Source: Neelides folsomi (taxonomy: Eukaryota; Arthropoda; Collembola; Neelipleona; Neelidae). Taken from it: 64,000 bases of DNA. Numbering within the stretch: position 1 is the stretch's first letter; every line of letters starts with the position of its first letter. The notes beneath the pieces are model-generated. The model was given only the letters and a program-made list of their open reading frames with translations. It did no database searches and was not told where the DNA came from. The translations under genes and the position numbers were made by a program. The stretch lies in NCBI GenBank assembly GCA_034687125.1, contig JAQGBZ010000334.1, positions 1 to 64,000 on the forward strand. Direction: 5' to 3'. Positions 38,195 through 48,090 of the stretch are shown in pieces.

Positions 38195-40608
38195 ATGGCC
38201 TTTGGAAAATTGAATGCGGATGCGGAAGCTTTTCTTTATAAGGTATTCTTGTTGTTGGTTAGGTTATAAGAATGACTTTTCAACTCAATATAAAGATTTC
38301 ACCTAAAGAACATTTTTTTTCGTATTTCCACTTTGTATAAATACTTTGTCAATTGCGTCAATCAAATATTCCATTTATAAATGAATGGTTATTAGTTAAT
38401 TTGGGATTGATAGAACGGAGTAAGTTCGTCGTTTACTAAATATCTCCTCTACTTTCTATAGCTTTTATGATTATAAATACATTTTATACATAGATTTAGA
38501 ACAAGGAGAATAATCATGATAAAAAACGGCAATAAAATTCATTCAAACGAGCTTTTTATAAACATTTTATAGCTAATAATATTTAGCTATTACATTACAA
38601 GTGTATGGCGTATGATATACAAATAGTATAACAATAAAATGACCAATTTTCAAATTTAGTTTAGAAATGGATATTTTAGATGTTATTATTCAGAGTGATT
38701 TAAAAATCAATTCAATTAGCAATTACATAGTTTTTACTGAAGCATTTAACATTTAATAAATGAAAAAAATTCAGTTAAAAAATGTACGTTATATCATCGC
38801 CGATAGTAAGATTAATATTTAGTATGTGAACTAAAAAAATAAAATCACATTTAATACTTATTTATTCATTGATCAGATGGCACATCCCATTATCAACCTC
38901 ATTGCTGGATACATACATACACATATTATCTTTTTGTTAGATTGATTTTGTTTTACTCTATGTACTGATAGATAAAATAAAGTAAACAAATCTTGTTTGA
39001 ATATATTCCAAATTTGGTGTCTATAATCCTTATCGAAAAGATATGAAACTTTCATCAAAATGTAATATTAAGGCAAAATAATATAATATTCCACAAAATC
39101 CAATTGTTGAATTTGAAGATTTGAATGCACAAGTTTTGGAAATATTACACAAACATTTTATTTGCATTCTACAAACCTAAATAAAGCATGTTATTTCAAC
39201 GATTTGGAATTCTATTCGTTTTAAACATTTTAATAACTTCAATTCTTGGGAATTATTTAAGAGAAGGTACGTGTTAAATTCAATAGTTTTTTTTAAATAA
39301 CAACATGGATTTCTCATTTAAATTTTATTTTGTTAAATATTTTAATTAAAGTTTAATATAAATACGGTTAATTATTATTTTTTAGACTTGGATGATGAAA
39401 ATGCAGATATTTTATTCAATGGATTTGCTTCATGTCAAAATCGAGTTTCATTCAATGCCAGCGAGAATTGTGCTCTTGCTTGTTCCTGGATCAAAAACGC
39501 AGATGGTGGAGGTTGCGTCTGGACCTGGGGATATCTTTATATGAAATGTGTTTGCTCATACAAAAAATTGAATGGAAACTCGGCAGATTTGAAGAACGAA
39601 ACTGGAATGAACACATCAAAAATGAAAAATTATTTAAAAACATTAATTCCACTTTTATTATTCACTATCAACTTTTCTTACATTTTTAATATCAGTTTGT
39701 AAGTTTTCTTTGAAATAAATACTTATTATAATTCTTTATTCAAAATAAATTATTTCACCACAACCAATCACCACCTTCTCATGATCGATCTCACGTAATT
39801 ATTCTAATTTTCTAATCATGACATTCTCCACTAACAATAAATAAATTAGGTATTAGATTGGCATTCAAGAGAAATTAATTTTAGCATTTTCTAAAATCTG
39901 TGAGGTCTTTCAACCGCGCACGGACCGCACCGCACAGACTCGAAATTGTCATCAGAAATACTTTCTTGACTTTTTGAGTTTTTTAACTGTTTGACCTTTA
40001 TTTATGACAAAAACTTTTTGTTCTTGATATCTCATCGTCGAACTTGTCCAATTGTCCACTGAAGTTGAAATATAAACCTTGACACAATGAAGTAAGATTA
40101 ATTCTTTTGATTTGGCAATGATGAAAAATTACTTGAGCTCGATGTTTTAATTGTTTTATTTGTACCATAGGGTTGAAAAGCTTGCAGAAGGTTCTGTTTC
40201 ATTAATAGTGACTGGGATTGACTTTTCCATACTTAATATGGTCGTTGGGTAAGTAATTATTAACTCTTTTCGATTAAATAAATCCTTGAATTGATGTAGA
40301 TATTTAAATTGGCAAAATTAGCCATTGAATTCAATCGATCTAGAATTGAGATTCGTGATAGAGAAATGAAGAAATGGAGATGGATTAGCTTTGTTTAAGC
40401 ATTGCCTTTTTTTTATTTTAGCCAACTTCATAGAAACAAATCAGTTATTTATATTGGGATCAGCCAAGAATCTCCTGAAGAAGAAGTGGTCAAAATTCGG
40501 TTGAAGACAGTGAACAGGAACGACGCCAAAGAAGTGTTGATCAAAGCCATAGAAGCACAAATTTCTACCATCCGCCGGTTCCGAATAGCTTTAGCTGTCA
40601 ATTTTTAA
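38195..40608 (+). CDS. divergent RPB11/RPAC2-like RNA polymerase subunit, 5' part uncertain
   Basis: Exons 40171-40248 and 40422-40608 are in phase and encode SVSLIVTGIDFSILNMVVG, then QLHRNKSVIYIGISQESP, EEEVVKIRLKT and a helix ending IRRFRIALAVNF. The order of strand, helix and strand, and spaced matches to the RPB11 pattern (ED-TLGN, IR-QT, E-RF), suggest the L-type dimerisation domain of RNA polymerases. The highly conserved EDHTLGN is strongly altered, so function as a core subunit is doubtful. A plausible first exon (38195-38242, start MAFGKLNADAEAFLYK) resembles the RPB11 N-terminus but its phase does not fit exon 40171, so a small exon would be missing between them. The alternative is a start at 40087-40091 (ATGAA then a GT donor), giving 89 residues. 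The defensin-like gene would lie inside its intron in the first model. Confidence 0.4.
39188..39702 (+). CDS. defensin-like CS-alpha-beta peptide with C-terminal membrane tail
   Basis: Two exons (39188-39266, 39386-39702) give 131 residues. It has a signal peptide (residues 1-21), an acidic propiece (DLDDENAD), then six cysteines at 43, 55, 59, 70, 81 and 83. This is the C...C-x3-C...G-x-C...C-x-C order that defines cysteine-stabilised alpha-beta defensins (CALAC, GGGC, CVC). After a short Asn/Ser-rich spacer with glycosylation sequons, a hydrophobic C-terminus (about 111-131) suggests a GPI signal or membrane anchor. Known defensins are freely secreted, so the tail is unusual. Antimicrobial function is inferred only from the cysteine pattern; a toxin-like or ion-channel-modulating surface peptide is equally possible. 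Confidence 0.6.
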
Positions 40609-40868
40609 TTTATCCTCAAGTTTTATTAATAGGATAATATAATATAAAAATGAGGATAAGGAGCAAAAATGGATGAATATAGATTACGGATGTAGTCTAT
40701 ATTTTAAATTTTCACACTATTTGTAGTGTTATGTAATTGAAACTAAAGTTATTGTAAAATAAATAATGGTTGTTTCAAACCAAATTTATTTTTCCATTTT
40801 TCATTATTCATTTATAGGTAACATATAATATGTATATTTGTTGCATTTTAATATGCTGTTTGTTTAAA

Positions 40869-43699
40869 CTAAACATTTAAATTATCCCAAAATTCGGCTC
40901 GTTTAATAAAACCTTTCTCTTCTTTGATGTTTTGGGGGTTTTCATTTAAATGGAACCAACTGATGGGACCTTTATGTTTCACTCTTTCCCATTCTTTTTC
41001 TCTCGTTGTTTGCCAAGTTTTCGGTTTTCTAGAAATGTATTTTCCTTCTCATTTACCAACTCATTAAAAAGAATAAAAATATTATTGAGCTTACCCATGT
41101 TTAGCAAACCAAGTCCAAAGAGTGACCATTTTGTCAGAAAAATCTAAAAATTCTTTAGAAGTTTCATTTTGGTTTTGAGCAGAATTAAATAAGTATAAAA
41201 GGTCGTCGGCATGTGTTGGATCATATTTTCCATCTGTAAATTATGAGATTGTTAAATTGGATCTAAAGCTTATTAATTGATATGCGTTTTTATTATAACT
41301 ACGTACATTTAACATGTACTTATTATACAATGCATGTGTATTACTACCTATGTCTTAACTATCATTATGTAAGTACTTATTTCTTTTATTAATTTAATTA
41401 TCAAATATGTGTCTTTCTAACCCTTTCTCGCTGATCCGCCACCCAATTTTGTATTAGAGATTTCACCAGGCCGATCAAAATTATAAAGATACGTGTTTCT
41501 AACATATTTTGAATGCATTATGGCAGTTTTTCGAGAGGGCATGACGAAGTTCCTGTCGTTGAATAAATCATGAATTTGAGCAGAAGTGGCAATCGTTGAA
41601 TTTCCACCAAAATAAAATTCTCTGACTTTCTTCGTGATTTCATTTGGATTATCCGAAGTATACTTGTAATAAAATATTTGCGGAGCTGATTTATCAAAAT
41701 TATCACTTTTGAAAATTTTATCAATATCTTCTTGTTTATCATAACCTGAAAATAATTGAAAAATCTATTAAAGTTCCAACTTTTCTTTCATCATTTTTTA
41801 ATTTTTTAATTTATTAATACACATAATATTACATAAATTATATTAAGCCTTTTACTATATAAATAAAAACATTATTTTAATACCTCCCGCAAGTGCAAAA
41901 ATTGTCGCCTCATCTTTATTTATACCAATCATAAGATTAACTTTTTGAAATTTCCCTTTACGATAAATCTCTTCAGGTGCCATTGGAAGGAATTTTTGGC
42001 ATTTCTTGCAATTTTCAATGGAAGGTCTAAATGGTTGTCGAGGTAAAGTTTTTAAACCACGGAATGCCTAGCCAATTTTATGATTATGATTATACTTGAA
42101 ATTCTAATTGTGCTGCATTGCTAAATGTTGTTCCAAATATTATTCATTTGATTTAATAAGTAATTAATTTTAAAACTTACATAGAAATCATTGTCAACTG
42201 CATTCGACATTAAAGTTTTCAATGGAAGTTCTCTGAGACATTTAATTGTATCTTTAACATCCAATTTAGTACAATTGCTCAAATCCGCAAAAATTTTAAA
42301 TTCTGTTAAATGGTCTTGAGTGAGAGCAGCAGAAGCCAACGCTGATCCACTTTGAGCAATTGCATGATGAAATAATCCTGCATAATCAATTTAAAATTTT
42401 CTTGTTAGTATTGTTAATTGTTAAATTGACTACACAGTTATTTCATGATTCTTATGATTATGATTCAATCTGATGATCTTATGTGAAAATTCTTTTCTAA
42501 TAATTTCACCTCTAGCCAATGGCGAAACGATTAAAAAAATGATGGAAAAGCTCCCTGCACTTTCCCCAAAAATCGTTACTTTGCTAGGAGACCCGCCAAA
42601 CTTTTTAATATTTTTCTTAACCCATTCAAGCGCCAAAACTTGATCTTTTAAACCAACGTTCCCTGGAGCTTCTTCGTCATCCGCATTCATAAATCCTATA
42701 TTTTGAATTTTAAAAGAAATTACCCATAAAATAACTTTTATTAATTTTACATATAATATGTATATCTGTAAATCTAACATTTGAGCTTTGTTCGAACCAA
42801 GACTTACCAAGTACATGAAGTCGATAGTTGATAGTTACAATCACAACTTTCTCGTTCATAAGGAATTCAGGACCTAATCCGTCTGATGAGCCACCAAAAC
42901 AAAATGCTCCACCATGAATAAAAACCATTACTGGGTATCTAGAACTTTTCTTAAATCCCTATTAAAAGTACGTTTTTATTTTACTATTTTTATGTATTAT
43001 TTTTTAACAATACTGATTTTTAACCTCAGGTGTAAAAACGTTCAAAGATAAGCAATTTTCTTCTCCAATGATTTCCATTTGAGAATTCCATTGAGCGCAA
43101 TTTGGACCATATTGATCACCTTTCAATATTCCTTCACTTTTGCTTGCCATCTTTGCCGTCTATAACATATAATCAAAATTATTAGTAATAAAATTACTCT
43201 TCTTGTGAAATATTCAATTTAAAAATTTTGAGTTGATCTCTGTTACCATTTACAATTAGCTATGGATTTCGCGGTTTTATTCTCGAGAAATATTTCATAT
43301 TTTAATCTGTTAAGTTTTGCTCATATATTTCTCGCGAATTAAACAGCGAAATCCGCAGCTAGCGCTAACTGGCAACTGGCAACGGAGAATATGTATGTAA
43401 TGTATGTAATATGTATATCTTAATCTAAATATTTCTTAATATTATTAAAAAAAACTTAAATCTTTTATAACATACACTTCAAAAGTCTCTAATTTGCTAA
43501 TTGTTAATTAATGAATGAATACTTGGAATCTGGCAGTTATGTTTCCGTATGGAATCCCCAAAAATGAGACAAATTTTGAACCATTTCTGCTTATTCGATC
43601 GTTTCCTTCCACATCTCCACTAGAAGTCTCAACAATGACTTTTCCATCAATTAAATAAGAGAAAGAAAATAGAAAGGTGAATAGAAAAAGAACCTTCAT
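40869..43699 (-). CDS. type B carboxylesterase with intact triad
   Basis: Nine exons (43699-43523, 43159-43025, 42958-42808, 42695-42510, 42377-42181, 42067-41884, 41745-41422, 41233-41095, 41028-40869) give 550 residues. Seven of the nine exons have exactly the lengths seen in the catalytically altered paralogue at 28.1-30.6 kb, so the two arose by duplication. It has a signal peptide (MKVLFLFTFLFSFSYLIDG), EENCLSLNVFTP, VFIHGGAFCFGG, nucleophile elbow GESAG, acidic residue region GINKDEA, and histidine in PTHADDLLYLF. A secreted hydrolase of ester substrates (juvenile hormone, xenobiotics, odorants or pheromones) is expected. The exact substrate cannot be read from sequence. A TATA-like box on the minus strand at about 43740-43747 and a TTTCAGA initiator shared with the paralogue mark the promoter. 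Confidence 0.9.
43236..43390. repeat. imperfect foldback element in esterase intron 1
   Basis: Arms of about 55 bp pair around TTTAATCTGTTAAGTTTTGC. The left arm contains ATGGATTTCGCGG and TCTCGAGAAATAT; the right arm is its imperfect complement with CGCTAGCTG. It is non-coding and lies in the first intron of the intact esterase. Confidence 0.55.
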
Positions 43700-43879
43700 T
43701 TTAAAAATCTGAAATTCATTTACTTGTTTGGGTTAGACTTTTTATAGATTGAAAACAATTTAATTGAGTTACCACTAACAATATTAATATAATTTATTAC
43801 TTTACGTATTACAACCACGAATGGTATAATTAATGTCATAATGGTAATTAATCGCTATTAATTGCATTCAAGTTACCAT

Positions 43880-44820
43880 CAGGGCCGGCTTTAAGCATAG
43901 GCAGACTAGGCGGCCGTCTAGCCTCAAGATTTAGTGGACCTCAAAAAATTGTCCTCTACACTAGATAAAATGACTTAAAATCTTGTAATGAATTAGATAA
44001 AATCCGGATATATAGAATTATAGGAATTGTGTTAAAATACGTCAAAGCCGTATATAATTTTTAATATTTTTAGTTAGGAATATAATATATATCTTGTTGC
44101 TAATATTAAGATCCCACATAAAGATTTTAGTCAAAATTGCCCAAATGATAAGTGGGACACAAAGGTTTTAATACAGATTTTTAGTCTCAATCTATAAAAA
44201 AAAATTTATTCTAATAAAAATCTATAGTTTATTCACGAGCAACTTGCATTTGAGTTATAAGATGGCCCCAGTATCTGCATTATTTAAATTTTGCTACCAA
44301 TAAACTGAGAATATTTTAATGCACATGATGGGCCAATGTATATGTCAAGTGCAAGTTACTTGTGAATGAACTATTGTAAAAAATTTAAAGATTTTCAAAA
44401 AATTTATCGGTGTTTTAAAAAAAATTCTCATTTAAAGGTCTATTAATTATCCCGCTAAAGATTTTTATTCAAAATTTTCAAAATTTTCTCGGGACCTAAA
44501 GGTCCCGTTATAGACTTTTGATCCGGATTTTTAAAATTTTCTCGGGACCTAAAGGTCCCGTTATAGACTTTTGATCCGGATTTTTAAAATTTTCTCTGGA
44601 GCTAAAGATCGTTCCGGTAGTAGAATTTTGTTTGAATTTTAAAAAAATCTGAAATTCATTAAGGGCTATTCATTATGCGAAATAAAAGATAAATTTGATA
44701 TAAAATAATACATATAACTATCAAGAAAACCTTATATAACTTAAATATAAAATTTGGGGGCCTTAAAATTTTCCTTGCCTAGGGTCTCAAAATTTTTACC
44801 AAGCTATAAGGCCGGCCCTA
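43880..44820. mobile_element. non-autonomous hAT-type DNA transposon with 8-bp target duplication
   Basis: The element starts CAGGGCCGGCTTTAAGC and ends with the inverted GCCGGCCCTA. GTTACCAT is repeated exactly on both sides (43872-43879 and 44821-44828). Terminal C/TAG and an 8-bp duplication are hallmarks of the hAT superfamily. No transposase is encoded in 941 bp. Three tandem copies of a 53-bp unit lie at about 44484-44640. Parts resemble the element at 60841-61707. Confidence 0.85.
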
Positions 44821-44828
44821 GTTACCAT

Positions 44829-45355
44829 TATCATACATATCTAATTATCTTTTTAATATATGTAAATTAATGTTATTTAAGGTTTTCCAATTCTTCGTGA
44901 AATAATTAAAAAATATTTTCCACTTGTCAAAACAAATTAGCTGTCCAAAATTGTAATATTTTTATTCTTATTTTGATACTGTAATAAACTATAATCTTCA
45001 TTGACATAATAATTATAATAATAAATTACAACAATAACTCAAAATTAAACTGCTTGAGAAACAATTTAACCTTCTTAATTAAAATGATATTAATTTATTT
45101 GATTATGTGTTAAAATAATTAAATCTATTAAAAATGAATGTGCTAATTGAAATAAATTATGAATTAAGATTATTTATGTGAAATTGTGAATAGGATTGTT
45201 ATTGAAAAAGAATTTTTTAATGATCGGTTCGTATAGATATCTATTGGTAATTGTGTCACAAATGTCCGCTACATGTTATCAGTAATGCTCTTATCATGAA
45301 TTTGCTTTAATTACATATATCCATAAATTTCACAATGGAAAATATACATCATGGA
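44829..45355. other. intergenic, no recognised feature
   Basis: About 530 AT-rich bases between the hAT element and the zinc-finger relic. Nothing else seen. Confidence 0.5.
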
Positions 45356-45359
45356 AGAA

Positions 45360-47530
45360 ATGATGAAATGAAAATGTTTTAAATGTTCACATTCGATTTA
45401 ATACAAGAGAAAAACCATTTTATTGTTTTTTCTGTAAAAAATCTTTTTCGAGTTTTGATCAACTTAAAAATCACATCAGATTTTATCATACAAAAGAAAA
45501 GCCTTATAAATGCAGTGTTTGTTATAAGAAATTCAGTTTATTAAATAGTTGGAAAGGGCATGAGAGAGAAGTACACAAATCAAACCAATGTTCATTGTGT
45601 GGAATTGTTTGTTTATCTCAAGAAAAATTATTCACTCACATAAAATCACATAAAATGAAAGGGCATTTAAATGTGAAATATGCAATAAAACCTTTATTGA
45701 TGTTCGAGATCTCAATAGACATAAAATTGTTCACAATGACGAAATGTTGTTTAAATGAGTATTGTCCTCTTCGGAAACATTGAAATGGCATATGTATACA
45801 CATTAAAGTTAAAAATATATCATGTGATTTATGTTTTAGAATGTATGCAAGTTATTCTCGATTGTTAGAACATAAAAAATATCATATTTTAGATAGAAAG
45901 TTTCAACGTTCGATTTATTTGAAAAAATTCGTATATAAATGTGATTTAACAACACATTTAATTTTTCATTACATTGACAAAGCATATGAATGCGAAATAT
46001 GTTTCAAAAGATTCAAATGGTTGGGTGGTTCATCGTCTGATTCATGGAAAGTTTAAAAAAACATGTCGCTTTTTTTGTAAAAAGAGATTTATTAACAATA
46101 AGATTATGTTTGATCATATGTTGAAGCATTTAAAGGAGAAACCTTGTTTATGTAAAATATGCGGAAAGATATTTCGTCTTTCATTTATTTTACAAATACA
46201 GTTTGTCTCTAAATGTTTGATACAAAATTTTTTTGAGATATTTAAAAAAATATTATTTATTGTTTTGCAACATTTTAAATATAATGATTATATACAATAA
46301 ACAAAATAAATATCAAGCTAAATTTAATAAAGCTCAATTAGTTATACCTGTAATTAAAGTGAAAGCAATTTGATTGGATTAGAACTGTTGCAAAAAGATT
46401 GACACATTTTGAATATTTAATTGATTTGTGTAAAATTAGAGTGTCGAATATATTTTAATACGAAGTCTGAGACCCCATTACTTCCCTCAGCTGCCCAACT
46501 CGATGTTCCATTGAAGCGTTCAGCGTCTTAAGGCGCTCGAGCGAGATTTCTTCCCATTTAGTCACTATGGCCGTTTTTAATTGTTGGATTGACCAATATT
46601 GCTGTCCATCGCCATAAACAGCTTGAGAAAGTTGAGCCCACAAGTTCTCCATCGGGTTCATATCCGGTGAGTAGGCTGACCAAGGCAAAAGGCGGTCCCC
46701 AGCGATTCCCCTTCCAGCTAACCAGGCTCTGGTAGAGGCGGAAACATGGATTCTGGTGTTATCTTGGGCGAGAATCCAGTCTTCTCCTGCAATTTCATCA
46801 GCGCAATTGAAAAGGTAACGTTGGAGGACATCCTGATACTCATTGGAGTCCATTCCTGATGAAACAAACGCCAGGTCGGTCTTCCCATTGTACCCAAAAG
46901 CTTATTTTTATATTAAATCCATAATTTAAAATTGGCATTATTGTTTTGGATGTTTATTGTTAACAAAAAGTTGGAACTTACCTTTAGTATTGAATGATTA
47001 ATTGACAAACAGGTAAATGTGTCATTCTTTATGCAACAGGCCCAGAGGAGAAATTAGCACTTTTTTATCGTAACTTTTTTGATTGAAATGATTTGCTAAG
47101 AATTCATTTAGTTCTATACTCCCTTTACTTTGAATAATATTAAATTTAACCTTCACCCTTAACAAAATCAGGATTTAAAATGCTTGTGTCAAACATTTAG
47201 AGACAAAGTGTACATATGAGATTTCATAAAAATGAAAAACCTTTTAAATGTAAACATGTTTTAAACAAGATGCTCATTTAAAGACACATTTAAGATTTCA
47301 TTCAGGGGAAAAACCATTTACTTGTGGAATGTGTCGAAAGAAAATTAGTCAATCAAGTCATTTAACAAGTCATATTAAAACTCATACAAATGGAAAGCCT
47401 TATAAATGCCTTTATTGTGGAAATTTTTATATATCATTCAGTTCTATAAATAGCCATTACAAAATTCATAGAAAGGAAAAGCCTTATAAATGTAAATTTT
47501 GTTCCTTTTGTAATATGTTAATATTATCAA
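45360..47530 (+). pseudogene. multi-finger C2H2 gene relic, interrupted by a Tc1-like transposon
   Basis: On both sides of a 1-kb transposon the plus strand encodes classical fingers with TGEKP-type linkers: REKPFYCFFCKKSF, KEKPYKCSVCYKKF, QCSLCGIVCLS, CKICGKIFRLSFILQ before it, and GEKPFTCGMCRKK, GKPYKCLYCGNF after it. At least one frameshift lies near 45660 and stops occur near 45757 and 45781, so the host gene was already decaying or is dead. The finger cut by the transposon becomes a perfect C2H2 unit if the insert and one TA are left out. It has no ZAD and no HTH and is unrelated to the array at 15.5-27.8 kb except as a C2H2 protein. Confidence 0.75.
46199..47210 (-). mobile_element. Tc1-like (DD37E) DNA transposon, internally deleted
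   Basis: Inverted ends of about 28 bp (CAGTTTGTCTCTAAATG on the left, CACTTTGTCTCTAAATG reversed on the right) are flanked by TA at 46197-46198 and 47211-47212. At about 46455-46910 the minus strand encodes the C-terminal half of a Tc1/mariner transposase: GKTDLAFVSSGMDS, AQDNTRIH with the second catalytic Asp, and SPDMNPMENLW with the Glu. There are 37 residues between Asp and Glu, giving DD37E where classical Tc1 has DD34E. The N-terminal half is absent, so the element is non-autonomous. The coding part is visibly GC-richer than the host sequence. Confidence 0.85.
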
Positions 47531-47932
47531 ATATATTTTAGATATTACTTTTATACAGCTTAAAAACATATAGGTTAAATAAATTCCACCTGACAATTAA
47601 AGTTTTTTTTTATTGATTTCATCTCATTTGTTAAAACACGATTTTCAAAACTTAATGAAAATTTTCTACTTATAAATAAAAGATATTTATTTATCATTAA
47701 ATAAAATGACAGTAGATGAAGAAAACTCATTCACATATACGCTTATAACTGGATGTTACATAATATTATGCATATACATAAAGATCCGGATAAAGTCTAT
47801 AAATACTAAATACATGTATAACAAAATATGGGTTTAACCGGGTTATTCATATTTGTTATTTAATTTAAACAACTTTCACATTTAAATATATAATAATTCC
47901 ATTATTTTATTGGACTGGGATTCGGAAAACCA

Positions 47933-48084
47933 GCATTACGGTACTTTTTTCATGGTGCACCATGGCGAGGCTATTCAATTGTATTAGGTTAGATTAAGTT
48001 AAGTTAGAGAGCGTAACTTGTATTCATATACCAATACACACGATTCCATGGTGCACCATGGTGTGTGCTGATTTTCCGAAAGTT
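47933..48084. repeat. inverted-repeat element carrying two CCATGGTGCACCATGG-type palindromes
   Basis: The ends TTCGGAAAACCAGCA and TGCTGATTTTCCGAA are inverted. Just inside each lies a palindrome of up to 16 bases, CCATGGTGCACCATGG, perfect on the right and one base short on the left. The middle is ordinary AT-rich sequence. The element abuts the 3' end of the otopetrin gene. Confidence 0.6.
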
Positions 48085-48090
48085 AGCCGT

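Noticed and set aside
44484-44640. Tandem 53-bp repeats as a CRISPR-like array
   Set aside because: The copies are contiguous without spacers and lie inside a hAT element in an animal genome.
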